A DNA stretch of 64,000 bases from Guptibacillus hwajinpoensis (GCF_005144865.1 NZ_SWFM01000006.1:124001-188000), one strand, 5' to 3'; positions 42,026 to 52,399 are shown, counted from the first letter of the stretch. A program made the numbers and translations. Notes: generated by a model not told the origin, from the letters alone.

Positions 42026-42783
42026 ATTTAAACCTACAAAATCGCAAGGTATTAGTTACCGGTGGTTCTAAAGGAATAGGTAAAGCAATTGCACAAGCTT
42101 TCTACGAAGAAGGAGCCCAGGTTGGAATTTGTGCAAGGAACCGCGAAGATCTTGAAGAAGCAAAGCGTGAAATTGGAGAAGAACTAGCCATTTTCGAAGC
42201 AGATATTACAGATGAACGGAAACGTGCAGAACTCATTGAATCTTTTCTAATGGCGTTTGGATCAATTGATATCCTTGTTAATAATGCAGGCGGTAGTAAT
42301 GGAACCACTACAATGGAAACAGATATCTCTCAATTTCATAAAGCAATGGATCTTAATTTCTACTCTGCCGTTCATCTTAGTCAAATTGCAGCGGCTGAGA
42401 TGAAAAAACAAAATAACGGAGCAATTGTAAATATTTCTTCCATTTTCGGAAGGGAATCTGGTGGTAAGCCAACTTATAATAGTGCGAAGGCTGCTATGAT
42501 TAGTTTCACAAAAGCAATGGCTGATGAACTGATTGAATATGGAGTCCGAGTGAATGGTGTTGCGCCTGGAGCTATATTACACCCGTCAGGCAACTGGCAA
42601 AAAAGATTGGATGAAAACCCTGAGAAAATCAAAAAATTTGTCGAGCGTGAAATACCTGGTGGACGGTTTGGGACACCAGAGGAGGTAGCCAATACTGTTG
42701 TCTTTCTTGCTTCAGAAAAAGCATCTTGGATTGCTGGTGCAACAATAAATGTTGATGGCGGGCAGTCTAAATCCAACTTTTAA
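42022..42783 (+). CDS. SDR family oxidoreductase in the fabL position
   Basis: A 253-residue classical [40 protein letters not shown] and [14 protein letters not shown]. The active-site spacing is Tyr-x3-Lys, as in ketoreductases. B. subtilis FabL, which occupies this slot between mutY and sspE, has the longer Tyr-x6-Lys of an enoyl reductase. I therefore do not call it fabL. The C-terminal [14 protein letters not shown] is typical. It overlaps mutY by ATGA and is probably translationally coupled. Confidence 0.87.
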   Translation: MNLNLQNRKVLVTGGSKGIGKAIAQAFYEEGAQVGICARNREDLEEAKREIGEELAIFEADITDERKRAELIESFLMAFGSIDILVNNAGGSNGTTTMETDISQFHKAMDLNFYSAVHLSQIAAAEMKKQNNGAIVNISSIFGRESGGKPTYNSAKAAMISFTKAMADELIEYGVRVNGVAPGAILHPSGNWQKRLDENPEKIKKFVEREIPGGRFGTPEEVANTVVFLASEKASWIAGATINVDGGQSKSNF

Positions 42784-42796
42784 GATACTTGCTAGA

Positions 42797-42831
42797 AAAG
42801 CACCCTGAGATGAAATCTCAGGGTGCTTTTT
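42797..42831. terminator. Bidirectional terminator
   Basis: AAAAGCACCCTGAGAT and ATCTCAGGGTGCTTTT arms around GAA lie between the SDR gene and the converging small gene. Confidence 0.9.
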
Positions 42832-42862
42832 ACATTAAAGTAATCGTTTATTTCCCTAAAGG

Positions 42863-43057
42863 CTAATCTGGCATGAATGCGGAAAGTCCACCGCGCTGCT
42901 CAATTTCTTTTATAATTTCGCGATGTATCGCAACGCCTTCACTGTTTAGGTATGGGGCAATTTGCTGCATACTATGGTGAAAAAAAGAAAGTTCTTCATC
43001 AGCCCAATTTTCTTTAGACGTCATTGACAGCTCAGTCATATCACGATGATCTTCCAT
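42863..43057 (-). CDS. Small hypothetical protein (possibly YfhS-like)
   Basis: A 64-residue acidic protein with DMTELSMTSKENWADEELSF, HHSMQQIAPYLNSEG and EIIKEIEQRGG. It has no membrane segment. It occupies the place of the short yfhS gene of B. subtilis near mutY and fabL, but I cannot confirm homology. GAAGGAGG lies 8 bases before the ATG, which supports expression. Function is unknown. Confidence 0.7.
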   Translation of the reverse strand: MEDHRDMTELSMTSKENWADEELSFFHHSMQQIAPYLNSEGVAIHREIIKEIEQRGGLSAFMPD

Positions 43058-43216
43058 AATGAAAACCTCCTTCGTTTACTTAGTGTGTAGCAGGAGTACT
43101 AACGGTATGAAAGAAGAGGAATGGAAACATCGGGAAAGATTTCTAATTCTTTTTTTTAGATCGTACATAACAAAACGAGAACTGGTTATTCTATTGTTTG
43201 TGGGAGGTGATAAGCC

Positions 43217-43513
43217 ATGGCAAAGAAACCAGGACAAACACAATCTGGTACAAGCATTCAACACGTGAAACAGCAGAATCAACAAGCTTCTGCTGGTCAA
43301 GCAGGTCAGCAACAATATGGTGCTGAATTTGCAAGTGAAACGGATGCTCAACAAGTGAAAGCTCGTAATGCGAAAGCTGCTCAAAACAAGCAGCAAGCAT
43401 CTGCTGGTCAAGCAAGTCAGCAACAATATGGTGCTGAATTTGCAAGCGAAACGGATGCACAGGAAGTAAAAGCTCGCAACGCGAAGTCTGCTCAAAACAA
43501 GCAGCAACAATAA
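43217..43513 (+). CDS. sspE: Gamma-type small acid-soluble spore protein
   Basis: A 98-residue gamma-type SASP with two near-identical repeats, each containing QQASAGQA, QQQYGAEFASETDAQ and VKARNAKxAQNKQQ. The EFASETD segment contains the germination protease cleavage site pattern. It stores amino acids for germination and does not bind DNA. The ATG has GGGAGGTG. The DNA repeats are also directly visible at about 43283-43390 and 43397-43504. It is followed by a strong terminator. Confidence 0.92.
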   Translation: MAKKPGQTQSGTSIQHVKQQNQQASAGQAGQQQYGAEFASETDAQQVKARNAKAAQNKQQASAGQASQQQYGAEFASETDAQEVKARNAKSAQNKQQQ

Positions 43514-43525
43514 TCAACTTCCCAG

Positions 43526-43553
43526 ACAGGGCTGACTAAGTCAGCCCTGTTTT
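43526..43553 (+). terminator. Terminator of sspE
   Basis: ACAGGGCTGA and TCAGCCCTGT arms around CTAAG, followed by TTTT. Confidence 0.88.
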
Positions 43554-43615
43554 CAATTAACAAAGGGTATTTATCAAATTACAGCGAACATGTTATGTAA
43601 AAAGGAGGGATTAAG

Positions 43616-44290
43616 ATGTGCGGAAGGTTCTCATTAACCACAGAACTTGATGATTTATTAGAACGATTTCAAATCGAACAAATGAGTATAGATGACTATG
43701 CACCACGCTATAATATTGCTCCTTCCCAACAAATTCCCGCTGTTATAAAAGCAGATAGTGGAAATCGGCTGGGCACATTAAGATGGGGATTAATTCCTTT
43801 TTGGGCAAAGGATGCTTCAATTTCTAATAAACTTATTAATGCAAGAAGTGAAACGGCTCATGAGAAAGCAAGCTTTAAACATGCGTTAAAAAGACGAAGG
43901 TGTTTATTATTATCAGACGGATTTTATGAATGGAAACGTGAGGATGATCGAAAAGTTCCTATGCACATTCAAGTGAAGAAAGGGGAGCCCTTTGCGATGG
44001 CAGGACTATGGGAGAAATGGAAGTCCGGGGGTGAAACGTTCTATACGTGCACAATTCTAACAACTAGTGCCAATGAATTAATGGAAAACATACATAGTCG
44101 TATGCCAGTTATCTTGGAAAAGGATATGGAGGATCTGTGGCTGGATCCTGAATTAGATGACATAAATGTTCTGAGAAACTGCATGCGCCCATTTCCATCC
44201 GAAAATATGAATGCATATGAAGTTTCTCCTCTCGTCAACTCTCCAAAAAATGATGAACCTGAGTGTATTGTTCCAATTGAAGATATATGA
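43616..44290 (+). CDS. SOS response-associated peptidase (YedK/HMCES family)
   Basis: A 224-residue SRAP-domain protein. It starts MCGRFSLTTELD, where Cys2 becomes the N-terminal nucleophile that crosslinks abasic sites. Other catalytic features are YNIAPSQQIPAV, LINARSETAHEKASFK (Asn and Glu), RCLLLSDGFYEW and IHSRMPVIL (His). It protects abasic DNA sites by forming a thiazolidine crosslink. The ATG has AAGGAGGG. No LexA box was recognised. It is not a usual member of the B. subtilis sspE-ygaB interval. Confidence 0.92.
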   Translation: MCGRFSLTTELDDLLERFQIEQMSIDDYAPRYNIAPSQQIPAVIKADSGNRLGTLRWGLIPFWAKDASISNKLINARSETAHEKASFKHALKRRRCLLLSDGFYEWKREDDRKVPMHIQVKKGEPFAMAGLWEKWKSGGETFYTCTILTTSANELMENIHSRMPVILEKDMEDLWLDPELDDINVLRNCMRPFPSENMNAYEVSPLVNSPKNDEPECIVPIEDI

Positions 44291-44481
44291 CAAAACTTCC
44301 TACTTCTCTACAGAAGTTGCCAAAGGAAATTGAATTAAATTATTGAATTTCTTCTCAAAGAAAGAACAACTTTTATAAAGATTTGGGTGTATATCAGGCT
44401 ATTTGAAGTCGAAAGTTTCATTTTATCTCATACACTAATTCTGTAGACACGGTAATGAAGCTGAGTGAAGGGGGAGGTAGG

Positions 44482-44703
44482 ATGCAACGCTTCGATGTGC
44501 TCATCCAGCAACAACTTAAGCTGGCCGATCAAATGATCCAAAAGAGAGAAGAAATTCAAAAGTTAGAATGCGAAGATATGGGTCGTTCAGAACAGGTAAG
44601 TTCTACAATTACTGAATGTAAAGAAGATTTATCAGAGTTGGAAAACGAATTTGAACGTCTAATATCTGAGGTCATTTCGAGCTTTGAAAAGACACCTATA
44701 TAG
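44482..44703 (+). CDS. ygaB: YgaB family protein
   Basis: A 73-residue, highly charged and probably coiled-coil protein: FDVLIQQQLKLADQMIQKRE, then LECEDMGR and a SELENEFERLISEVISSFE tail. It matches YgaB by features and by its place upstream of ygaC and ygaD. The ATG at 44482 has GGGGGAGG; an in-frame ATG at 44455 precedes that site. Function is unknown. Confidence 0.82.
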   Translation: MQRFDVLIQQQLKLADQMIQKREEIQKLECEDMGRSEQVSSTITECKEDLSELENEFERLISEVISSFEKTPI

Positions 44704-44715
44704 GGAATAAATAGC

Positions 44716-44748
44716 AAAGTGCCATCCTTTGGAGGGCGCTTTTATTTT
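44716..44748 (+). terminator. Terminator of ygaB
   Basis: AAAGTGCC and GGCGCTTT arms (one G-T pair) around ATCCTTTGGAG are followed by a T-rich run. Confidence 0.75.
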
Positions 44749-44905
44749 TATTTTATTTTGTTAAGCGTTATAATAGAGAAGAATATAGATGAGATGTAAA
44801 ATAATAGTCATGTATTGAACGGTAAGAAAGAAAGGATACTGTGAGTCTGCCTGTATGCATTAGGCATTCATCGTTTTCCGGAATTTCTTAGGAAAGGAGA
44901 AGAAG

Positions 44906-45433
44906 ATGAGTTTCCCAACGACCGGGACGAGAATTCAAATTCAAAGCTATAAACATCGCGGTACACTTCATCGAACATGGGAAGAAAGCATCGTACTTAA
45001 AGGTACCTCTAAAGAAATAATCGGGGGAAACGATCGTATTCTCGTTACAGAAGCGGACGGAAGACAATGGAGAACGCGCGAACCTGCGATTTGCTATTTC
45101 AGTGCAAACCATTGGTTCAATGTTATAGGTATGATTAGAACGGATGGGTTATACTATTATTGTAATCTTGGTACTCCATTCACTTACGACGAAGAAGCAT
45201 TAAAGTACATTGATTACGATCTTGATATCAAAATTTATCCTGATATGACCTTTAAGCTTTTGGATGAAGATGAGTACGAAGCGCATCGTGAAGAAATGAA
45301 TTATCCCGAAGCGATTGATCGCATCATACAACAAAATGTTAAAGAACTTATGAACTGGATTCATCAAAGAAAAGGACCATTTGCTCCAGGTTTTGTAGAC
45401 CAATGGTATGAACAGTTTCTTCAATATAGGTAA
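44906..45433 (+). CDS. ntdP: Nucleoside tri-/diphosphate phosphatase (DUF402, YgaC)
   Basis: A 175-residue DUF402 protein orthologous by features and position to B. subtilis YgaC and S. aureus NtdP. It has [20 protein letters not shown] at the N-terminus, [20 protein letters not shown], and the acidic metal-binding [13 protein letters not shown] and [10 protein letters not shown] segments. It hydrolyses nucleoside tri- and diphosphates in relatives. The ATG has GGAAAGGAG. It ends in a strong terminator. Confidence 0.9.
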   Translation: MSFPTTGTRIQIQSYKHRGTLHRTWEESIVLKGTSKEIIGGNDRILVTEADGRQWRTREPAICYFSANHWFNVIGMIRTDGLYYYCNLGTPFTYDEEALKYIDYDLDIKIYPDMTFKLLDEDEYEAHREEMNYPEAIDRIIQQNVKELMNWIHQRKGPFAPGFVDQWYEQFLQYR

Positions 45434-45435
45434 GG

Positions 45436-45466
45436 AAACCTGTTGAATGTTTTTCAACAGGTTTTT
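45436..45466 (+). terminator. Terminator of ntdP
   Basis: AAACCTGTTGAA and TTCAACAGGTTT arms with a T run, 2 bases after the stop. Confidence 0.88.
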
Positions 45467-45492
45467 ACATGAAAAGAATGATATTTTAAGAA

Positions 45493-45647
45493 GGCTCTTT
45501 TCGTAGACATTGTTTCTTTCTTTTCTAAAAGATTGTTGCATTTGAAAGAATTTTTGTAAAGAAAACCAAACTTAGCTTATTGGAGCGGAAGGATGCTCAG
45601 CGCCCGCCAGCGGAAAGCGAGCATTCTGAAGCGGAAATTAACCCACT
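45493..45647. repeat. Dispersed palindromic element, long copy
   Basis: It starts GGCTCTTTTCGTAGACATTG, continues with TCTAAAAGATTGTTGC, then the core ACTTAGCTTATTGGAGCGGA, GGATGCTC and GCGGAAAGCGAGCATTCTGA, ending GCGGAAATTAACCCAC. The centre is deleted compared with the copy at 15154. It occupies most of the 45434-45708 gap before ygaD. Confidence 0.8.
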
Positions 45648-45708
45648 ATATATATTAAAAATAATCTGTTTTCGAGACGGGAATGGTTTAGTTAAAGGAT
45701 GATGACAT

Positions 45709-47448
45709 CTGGGAAACATAAAAAGGTATATGGCCTTTGTAACGCCATATCGTAAGCAAATCGGCATAACGATTGGAATTGGAATACTGAAATTTGGAAT
45801 TCCTCTTCTATTACCACTGATTCTAAAGTATGTCATTGACGATGTTATCAATGCAGAAATGCCAGTTGGTGACAAATACGAACAGCTTATATGGTTAATG
45901 GGTGGAGCGTTCTTCCTTTTCGTTGTGGTTAGACCGCCAGTGGAATACTTTAGGCAATATTACGCACAATGGATTGGGAGCAAAATACTCTATGATATCC
46001 GTGATAAGTTATTTACACATATTCAACAACTCAGCTTAAAGTTTTACTCAAATAATAAAGCAGGGGAAATTATCTCCAGAGTAATCAATGATGTTGAACA
46101 AACGAAAACATTCGTTATTACAGGAATGATGAATGTTTGGCTTGATCTAATTACGATTATTATTATCATTGTCATTCTATCGTTTATGAATATTTGGTTA
46201 ACGTTAGCGGCAATTATTCTCCTTCCATTGTATGGACTATCAGTTAAATTTTTCTATAAACGATTACGCGATTTAACGAAAGATCGCTCGCAAGCTCTTG
46301 CAGAAGTCCAAGGTCATCTGCATGAACGGGTACAGGGTATGTCGGTCATTCGAAGCTTTGCACTTGAAGATTATGAGCAAGAGCAATTCAATAAACGCAA
46401 CACGAATTTCTTGGATCGAGCACTTGATCATACACGTTGGAATGCGAAAACATTTGCAGTCGTTAATACGATAACGGACGTAGCACCGTTAATTGTTATT
46501 GCGTTCTCTGCCTACCTTGTTATTTCAGGTGGCTTACAAGTTGGTGAAATGGTGGCCTTTGTCACATACATGGATCGACTATATAGTCCATTAAGACGTC
46601 TAGTGAACTCTTCAACTACCCTCACTCAATCGATTGCCTCAATGGATCGAGTATTTGAATTCGTAGATGAAAAATACGATATTGTCGACCGAGAAGATGC
46701 AATGACGTTAAAAAATGTAAGAGGGAATATTAGTTTTCAGGATGTTTCATTTAAGTATAATGAGAACGATCTTCCAGTGCTCAAGGGTATTGATCTTGAA
46801 GTACGTGCTGGTGAAACGATTGCACTTGTTGGAATGAGTGGAGGAGGAAAATCATCACTGGTTAGCCTGATTCCTCGCTTTTACGATGTTACAGGTGGAA
46901 GTATATTAATTGATGGGACCGATATTTGTGATTACCAGGCGCGAAGTCTTCGCGATAATATCGGAATGGTACTTCAAGATAATATACTATTTAGTGAATC
47001 CGTTCGGATGAACATTATGATGGGTAACCCTGATGCTTCAGAAGATGCTGTTATCCGAGCAGCTAAAGCAGCTAACGCACATGAGTTTATCTCAAGTCTT
47101 CCTGAAGGTTATGATACTCCCGTAGGCGAGCGCGGTGTTAAGCTTTCTGGCGGGCAGAAACAGCGTATTGCTATTGCTAGAGTTTTCCTTAAAAACCCAC
47201 CAATTTTAATTCTAGATGAGGCTACATCTGCGCTAGATCTAGAAAGTGAACACTTAATTCAAGAGGCGCTTGAAGAGCTAGCTAAAGACCGAACTACATT
47301 TATTGTTGCACACCGTCTTGCAACTGTTACTCATGCGGATCGCATCGTAGTTGTCGAGAATGGTGAAATCTCAGAAAGTGGTAACCATAAAGAACTAATG
47401 GAACGAAAAGGGTCATACCATAATCTGTTTCAAGTACAAAATTTATAA
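45709..47448 (+). CDS. ygaD: ABC transporter, ATPase-permease fusion YgaD
   Basis: A 579-residue half-transporter (MsbA/BmrA class). The membrane domain (about 10-310) has six hydrophobic segments. The ATPase has Walker [10 protein letters not shown], signature [17 protein letters not shown], Walker [13 protein letters not shown] and the H-loop VAHRLAT. I place the start at CTG 45709 ([13 protein letters not shown] follows), which has AAAGGA about 9 bases upstream and fits the GSIKRY start recalled for B. subtilis YgaD (580 residues). The first ATG, at 45730, would drop seven conserved residues. Confidence 0.85.
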   Translation: MGNIKRYMAFVTPYRKQIGITIGIGILKFGIPLLLPLILKYVIDDVINAEMPVGDKYEQLIWLMGGAFFLFVVVRPPVEYFRQYYAQWIGSKILYDIRDKLFTHIQQLSLKFYSNNKAGEIISRVINDVEQTKTFVITGMMNVWLDLITIIIIIVILSFMNIWLTLAAIILLPLYGLSVKFFYKRLRDLTKDRSQALAEVQGHLHERVQGMSVIRSFALEDYEQEQFNKRNTNFLDRALDHTRWNAKTFAVVNTITDVAPLIVIAFSAYLVISGGLQVGEMVAFVTYMDRLYSPLRRLVNSSTTLTQSIASMDRVFEFVDEKYDIVDREDAMTLKNVRGNISFQDVSFKYNENDLPVLKGIDLEVRAGETIALVGMSGGGKSSLVSLIPRFYDVTGGSILIDGTDICDYQARSLRDNIGMVLQDNILFSESVRMNIMMGNPDASEDAVIRAAKAANAHEFISSLPEGYDTPVGERGVKLSGGQKQRIAIARVFLKNPPILILDEATSALDLESEHLIQEALEELAKDRTTFIVAHRLATVTHADRIVVVENGEISESGNHKELMERKGSYHNLFQVQNL

Positions 47449-47457
47449 TTTACCATT

Positions 47458-47486
47458 AAAAAAGCACCCAAATCGGGTGCTTTTTT
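47458..47486 (+). terminator. Terminator of ygaD
   Basis: AAAAAAGCACCC and GGGTGCTTTTTT arms around AAATC. Confidence 0.9.
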
Positions 47487-47550
47487 GTGTTTTTATGCAC
47501 ATTAATGCGTATAATCGTCAAAAAAAGACAGAAAATTTCCTCAATACACA

Positions 47551-47578
47551 TTGCCAAGAGAACAATTTAATGTAATAA
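47551..47578 (+). promoter_or_regulatory. Possible promoter of the oligopeptide transporter operon
   Basis: TTGCCA (47551-47556), 16 bases and TAATAA (47573-47578), preceded by TG one base earlier (extended -10), lie about 60 bases before the first gene. Confidence 0.4.
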
Positions 47579-47636
47579 TGATAAACAGATTTTAGTTAAA
47601 TTAAAAAATTCTGAAATTGGAGAAAGGGGTGAGAGA

Positions 47637-48641
47637 GTGGAACAGCCAGTCTTAAACGTCAGCAAGTTAAAAACTCACTTTTTTACCGATGATGGTGAAA
47701 TTCCGGCAGTCGACTCCGTAGATTTTCATATCAACAAAGGAGAGGTACTCGGAATTGTAGGTGAATCCGGTTCTGGGAAAAGCGTAACATCACTATCCAT
47801 CATGCAACTCATTCAAGCTCCAGGGAAAGTTGTTGGAGGGGAAATTACATACAAAGGCGAGAATCTTCTTACTAAATCGGAGAAAGAGATGAGAAAGATA
47901 AGGGGAAATGAAATCGGCATGATTTTTCAGGAGCCGATGACATCACTCAACCCTGTTTTTCGAATTGGTAACCAGCTTATCGAAGGCATTCGCATACATA
48001 AAAAATGGAACAAAAAGAAAGCTTGGGAGCACGCAATTTCGATCTTAAAGCTAGTTGGTCTTCCTAGAGCAGAAGAATTAATGAATGAGTACCCTCACCA
48101 GTTGTCTGGTGGGATGCGTCAGCGTGTCATGATTGCCATGGCGATGGCATGTGATCCAGAAGTGCTGATTGCGGACGAACCTACAACAGCACTTGATGTA
48201 ACGATCCAAGCCCAGATTCTTGAGCTGATGAAGAAGTTGAATCGAGAAACCAATACATCCATTATCCTCATTACTCATGATCTTGGTGTTGTAGCAGAAA
48301 TTTGTGATCGCATTGTGGTGATGTACTCTGGAAAAATCGTTGAACAAGGAAATACAAAGGATATCTTCCAGCAACCGAAACACCCGTATACGATTGGGTT
48401 AATTGAATCTGTCCCTGATGTTCGGGTTCGAAAAGACAGACTGTATTCGATACCGGGTAACGTTCCAAAACCAGGTTCAATTCATAAAGGATGTCATTTT
48501 GCACCGCGTTGTAGCTTTGCTTTTGACAAATGTTTTGAAGAAGATCCTGTTCTACTTGATGCTGGATCAAATCAACAGGCTAGGTGCTGGCTTCACGAAG
48601 ACGAGAAGAAAGCAGCTGTATTAGAGAGAGTAAATAGCTAA
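47637..48641 (+). CDS. Oligopeptide/dipeptide ABC transporter ATP-binding protein, OppD/DppD type
   Basis: A 334-residue ATPase: Walker [25 protein letters not shown], signature [17 protein letters not shown], Walker [13 protein letters not shown], and the C-terminal oligopeptide domain [14 protein letters not shown] with cysteines (CHFAPRC, KCFEED). It is the D-type subunit paired with the F-type gene 14 bases downstream. GTG start after AAAGGGGTGAG. It imports peptides or nickel-like substrates with the other four genes. Confidence 0.9.
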   Translation: MEQPVLNVSKLKTHFFTDDGEIPAVDSVDFHINKGEVLGIVGESGSGKSVTSLSIMQLIQAPGKVVGGEITYKGENLLTKSEKEMRKIRGNEIGMIFQEPMTSLNPVFRIGNQLIEGIRIHKKWNKKKAWEHAISILKLVGLPRAEELMNEYPHQLSGGMRQRVMIAMAMACDPEVLIADEPTTALDVTIQAQILELMKKLNRETNTSIILITHDLGVVAEICDRIVVMYSGKIVEQGNTKDIFQQPKHPYTIGLIESVPDVRVRKDRLYSIPGNVPKPGSIHKGCHFAPRCSFAFDKCFEEDPVLLDAGSNQQARCWLHEDEKKAAVLERVNS

Positions 48642-48655
48642 AGGGGGCACCTATT

Positions 48656-49636
48656 TTGCAAGAAGCATTGCTCGAAGTTAAACAGCTTAAGAAGCATTTC
48701 CCAATCGAGGGAGGCGTGCTTAAACAGCAAGTAGGGACAGTAAAAGCAGTTGATGGGGTAACCTTCACGCTACATAAAGGAGAAACTTTCGGTCTAGTTG
48801 GAGAAAGTGGGTGTGGGAAGTCTACAACAGGTCGTATGTTAATGAGACTTCTTGAGCCTAGTGAAGGCGAAGTTCTATTTGATGGAAAAGAAATGATTTC
48901 GCTTAGTAAGAACGAGATGCGGCATCTGAGGAAAGATATTCAGATGGTGTTTCAAGATCCCTTCGCTTCACTTAATCCAAGGCACACAGTTGAAAAAATT
49001 ATCGAAGAACCTCTCATTGTTCATAAGCTCGGGAACAAAGCAGAGCGAAAAAAGCGAGTCAAAGAACTACTGGAAATCGTAGGTCTCAGTTCTTATCATG
49101 CAAAACGATATCCACATCAGTTCAGTGGTGGACAGCGGCAAAGAATCGGTATTGCACGAGCGCTTGCCGTTAATCCTAAGCTAATTATTGCAGATGAACC
49201 AGTTTCCGCACTTGACGTTTCAATTCAAGCTCAAGTATTAAATCTATTAGAAGATCTACAAAAAGAGCTTGGATTAACATATTTGTTCATTGCACATGAT
49301 CTTGGGGTTGTTCGACACATTAGTGATCGAGTTGGGGTCATGTATCTTGGTCGTATTGTTGAAATGGCAGATAGTGAAAAGCTTTATCTGAATTCGAAAC
49401 ATCCGTATACACAGGCTCTTCTTTCAGCAGTACCAGTTCCAGACCCTGAATATGGGAAAGACAGAATTATACTTACAGGAGATGTGCCAAGCCCATCAAA
49501 TCCGCCATCCGGATGCCCGTTCCATACAAGGTGCCCAAAGGCGATGGACGTGTGCAGCTCAGTTGTTCCTGAATTCAGGGAAATAGAACCGGGACACCAT
49601 ACAGCGTGTCATCTGTATGAAGAAGACCATGTATAA
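48656..49636 (+). CDS. Oligopeptide/dipeptide ABC transporter ATP-binding protein, OppF/DppF type
   Basis: A 326-residue ATPase: Walker [24 protein letters not shown], signature [17 protein letters not shown], Walker [13 protein letters not shown] and C-terminal [16 protein letters not shown] with [14 protein letters not shown]. The TTG start has AAAGGGGG about 9 bases upstream. It is the F-type subunit. Order in the operon is D-F-A-B-C. Confidence 0.9.
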   Translation: MQEALLEVKQLKKHFPIEGGVLKQQVGTVKAVDGVTFTLHKGETFGLVGESGCGKSTTGRMLMRLLEPSEGEVLFDGKEMISLSKNEMRHLRKDIQMVFQDPFASLNPRHTVEKIIEEPLIVHKLGNKAERKKRVKELLEIVGLSSYHAKRYPHQFSGGQRQRIGIARALAVNPKLIIADEPVSALDVSIQAQVLNLLEDLQKELGLTYLFIAHDLGVVRHISDRVGVMYLGRIVEMADSEKLYLNSKHPYTQALLSAVPVPDPEYGKDRIILTGDVPSPSNPPSGCPFHTRCPKAMDVCSSVVPEFREIEPGHHTACHLYEEDHV

Positions 49637-49665
49637 ATAAAAACAATTTCTTAAGGGGGAAGACG

Positions 49666-51270
49666 ATGAAAAAGACTATTTTTTCGTTAGTATTTGTATT
49701 GCTTCTTTCGATTGGACTTGCTGGTTGCGGCGGTTCAAACGAAACGAATGGCAATGATGGAGGTGACTCCGGTGAGGCTACCGGTGGCACATTGATCTTC
49801 GGCCGTGGTGGAGATTCAGTATCTCTAGACCCGGCATCTGTTACAGACGGGGAATCGTTTAAAGTAACAAAGAACATTTTTGATACACTACTTGATTACG
49901 GCGATGACAATACAGATGTAGAGCCAGCGCTTGCAACAGAGTGGAAAGTTTCTGATGATGGGGAAACGTATACTTTCACACTTCGTGAAGGTGTGAAATT
50001 CCATGACGGCACAGATTTCAACGCGGATGCTGTTGTATATAACTTCGAACGCTGGATGAATGGAACTGAAGAAGCATTTTATTATTACAAATCAATGTTT
50101 GGTGGATTTAAAGGCGATGAAGGTCACGTGATTGAAAGTGTAACGGCTAAGGACGATTACACTGTTGAATTTAAGCTTAAGCGTCCACAGGCACCATTCC
50201 TTAAGAACATTGCCATGTCACCATTTGCTATTGCGAGTCCCGATGCACTTGAAAAGCAGGGAGACAAGTTTGGTGAGAATCCCGTAGGTACTGGACCATT
50301 CGTTTTTGATCAGTGGAACCGTAATGACAAAATTGTACTTAATAAGTATGAAGACTACTGGATGGATGGTTATCCAAAGCTTGATAGCGTTATTTTCCGA
50401 GCGATTCCTGATAACTCAGCTCGTTTGAATGCATTAATGGCTGGTGAGATTGATTTAATGGATGGACTTAACCCATCTGATGTTCAACAAGTAGAAGATG
50501 ATTCAAATCTTCAAACATTTTTCCGTCCTTCTATGAACGTAGGATACCTTGGTTTAACGTCGAACCGTGAGCCACTAAATAACAAACTTGTTCGTCAGGC
50601 ATTAAACCATGCTGTTGATAAGCAGGCGCTTATTGATTCTTTCTATGCAGGACAAGCTGAACCTGCCAAAAATCCAATGCCTCCTGTTATTGGTGGTTAT
50701 AACGACGAAATTGAACCTTATGAGTATGATCTTGATAAAGCAAAAGAGCTACTAAAAGAAGCAGGATACGAAGATGGTTTTGAAATGGAACTTTGGGCTA
50801 TGCCAGTACCACGTCCATATATGCCAGATGGTCAAAAAGTAGCTGAAGTTCTTCAGAAGAGCTTCGCAGAAATTGGTGTAAAAGCAGAAATCAAGTCTTA
50901 TGAGTGGGCAACATATCTTGAAAAAGCTCGTAATGGTGAAGCAGATAGCTTCCTTCTTGGTTGGACTGGAGATAACGGTGATGCGGATAACTTCTTATAT
51001 GTTCTTCTAGATCAGGACAACATTGGAAGTAATAACTACGCGTATTACGAAAATCAAGAGTTACATGATCTTCTAATTAAAGCACAATCAACACCAGATG
51101 AAGAAGAGCGTAATAAGCTTTATGCTGAGGCACAAGAAATCATCCATGAAGATGCACCATGGATTCCACTTGTACACTCAAAACCAGCATTGGGTGGTAA
51201 AGCATCTATTGAAGGATTCACTCCACATCCAACTGGTTCTGATAAGCTAACAAAAGTGACGATGCAGTAA
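49666..51270 (+). CDS. Peptide ABC transporter substrate-binding lipoprotein (family 5)
   Basis: A 534-residue extracellular solute-binding protein. The lipoprotein signal MKKTIFSLVFVLLLSIGLAGC has lipobox LAGC, with Cys21 as the modified residue, then a Gly/Asn-rich linker. The SBP_bac_5 domain begins near residue 40 and includes VEPALATEWKVSDDG, FTLREGVKFHDGT and the NPVGTGPF motif. It captures peptides at the cell surface. The start has AAGGGGGA. A weak hairpin follows before the permease genes. Confidence 0.9.
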   Translation: MKKTIFSLVFVLLLSIGLAGCGGSNETNGNDGGDSGEATGGTLIFGRGGDSVSLDPASVTDGESFKVTKNIFDTLLDYGDDNTDVEPALATEWKVSDDGETYTFTLREGVKFHDGTDFNADAVVYNFERWMNGTEEAFYYYKSMFGGFKGDEGHVIESVTAKDDYTVEFKLKRPQAPFLKNIAMSPFAIASPDALEKQGDKFGENPVGTGPFVFDQWNRNDKIVLNKYEDYWMDGYPKLDSVIFRAIPDNSARLNALMAGEIDLMDGLNPSDVQQVEDDSNLQTFFRPSMNVGYLGLTSNREPLNNKLVRQALNHAVDKQALIDSFYAGQAEPAKNPMPPVIGGYNDEIEPYEYDLDKAKELLKEAGYEDGFEMELWAMPVPRPYMPDGQKVAEVLQKSFAEIGVKAEIKSYEWATYLEKARNGEADSFLLGWTGDNGDADNFLYVLLDQDNIGSNNYAYYENQELHDLLIKAQSTPDEEERNKLYAEAQEIIHEDAPWIPLVHSKPALGGKASIEGFTPHPTGSDKLTKVTMQ

Positions 51271-51277
51271 AAATGGG

Positions 51278-51300
51278 AGGGGAGTGATTCACTCCCCTTT
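51278..51300 (+). terminator. Hairpin between lipoprotein and permease genes (attenuator)
   Basis: AGGGGAGTGATTCACTCCCCT is a perfect palindrome followed by TT-ATTT. Partial termination here would yield more binding protein than permease. Confidence 0.7.
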
Positions 51301-51382
51301 ATTTAAAGTAGTTGATTTATTTAATACATAATAAGTAGTAAATCAATCATGAATCGCACATAAGGAAGAAGAGGTGAGTTAC

Positions 51383-52387
51383 ATGCTTGCTTATACAGTT
51401 AGACGGTTGTTAATGCTTATCCCAGTTTTATTTGGAATGACACTGATCGTTTTTTTCATGATTCGAGCAATTCCTGGAGATCCCGCTCAGGTTATTCTTG
51501 GACAGCAAGCAACAGAAGAAGCCATTAAGAGTTTAACAAAACAGCTCGGACTCGATCAGCCATGGTATCTTCAGTACGTAGATTATATTAAGAATTTGTT
51601 TACTGGTGATTTAGGTACTTCTCTACGAACAAGTTCTGATATTAGTGGAGAGATTTGGCCGTATCTTGCGGCTACTCTAGAACTTTCACTTGTGGCTATG
51701 GTAATAGCTATTTTTATTGGTGTGAATGCGGGTATCATTAGTGCTTGGTATCAAAATTCATGGTTTGACTATACAGCTATGGTTCTTGCGTTAATCGGTG
51801 TATCGATGCCTGTATTCTGGCTTGGTTTAATGGAGCAGTGGGCATTTTCTCTTGAGCTTGGATGGCTACCATCTACCGGTCGTGAAAATGTAAGGAATCC
51901 AGTTGAGGCCATTACACATCTTTATCTAATTGACACACTTATACAAGGTCGTATGGATCAGTTTGGCGAAGTAATCAAGCATTTGATTCTTCCTGGGATC
52001 GCACTTGGTACTATTCCAATGGCTATCATTGCAAGGATGACACGTTCGAGCATGCTCGAAGTAATGAGATCTGATTTCGTTCGTACAGCTCGCGCAAAAG
52101 GTACAAGAATGTTCTGGGTTGTTTACAAGCATTCTCTCAAAAATGCATTCATCCCGGTTTTGACTGTTATCGGTCTTCAAATGGGTCTATTACTTGGCGG
52201 TGCTATTCTTACTGAAACAATATTCGGGTGGCCAGGTATCGGTCGTTATATATATGATGCGATTAATTTCAGAGATTACCCTGTTATTCAGTCTGGTATT
52301 TTGATTGTTGCAGTAATCTTTGTATTCATTAATCTAATTGTCGATCTGCTATATGCTGCAATTGATCCTCGAATCAAATACAACTAA
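51383..52387 (+). CDS. Peptide ABC transporter permease, DppB/OppB type
   Basis: A 334-residue permease with six hydrophobic segments. It starts LAYTVRRLLMLIPVLFGMTL and carries the BPD-transport EAA loop MRSDFVRTARAKGTRMFWVV (about 223-242). GALTETIFGWPGIGRY-like sequence (AILTETIFGWPGIG) is typical of DppB. The ATG at 51383 has AGAGGTGA 7 bases upstream; a GTG three codons earlier lies within that site. Confidence 0.9.
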   Translation: MLAYTVRRLLMLIPVLFGMTLIVFFMIRAIPGDPAQVILGQQATEEAIKSLTKQLGLDQPWYLQYVDYIKNLFTGDLGTSLRTSSDISGEIWPYLAATLELSLVAMVIAIFIGVNAGIISAWYQNSWFDYTAMVLALIGVSMPVFWLGLMEQWAFSLELGWLPSTGRENVRNPVEAITHLYLIDTLIQGRMDQFGEVIKHLILPGIALGTIPMAIIARMTRSSMLEVMRSDFVRTARAKGTRMFWVVYKHSLKNAFIPVLTVIGLQMGLLLGGAILTETIFGWPGIGRYIYDAINFRDYPVIQSGILIVAVIFVFINLIVDLLYAAIDPRIKYN

Positions 52388-52399
52388 GGGGGCTTCGAA

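Noticed and set aside
43283..43504. DNA repeat element within sspE
   Set aside because: The two near-identical stretches are the normal protein repeats of gamma-type SASP.
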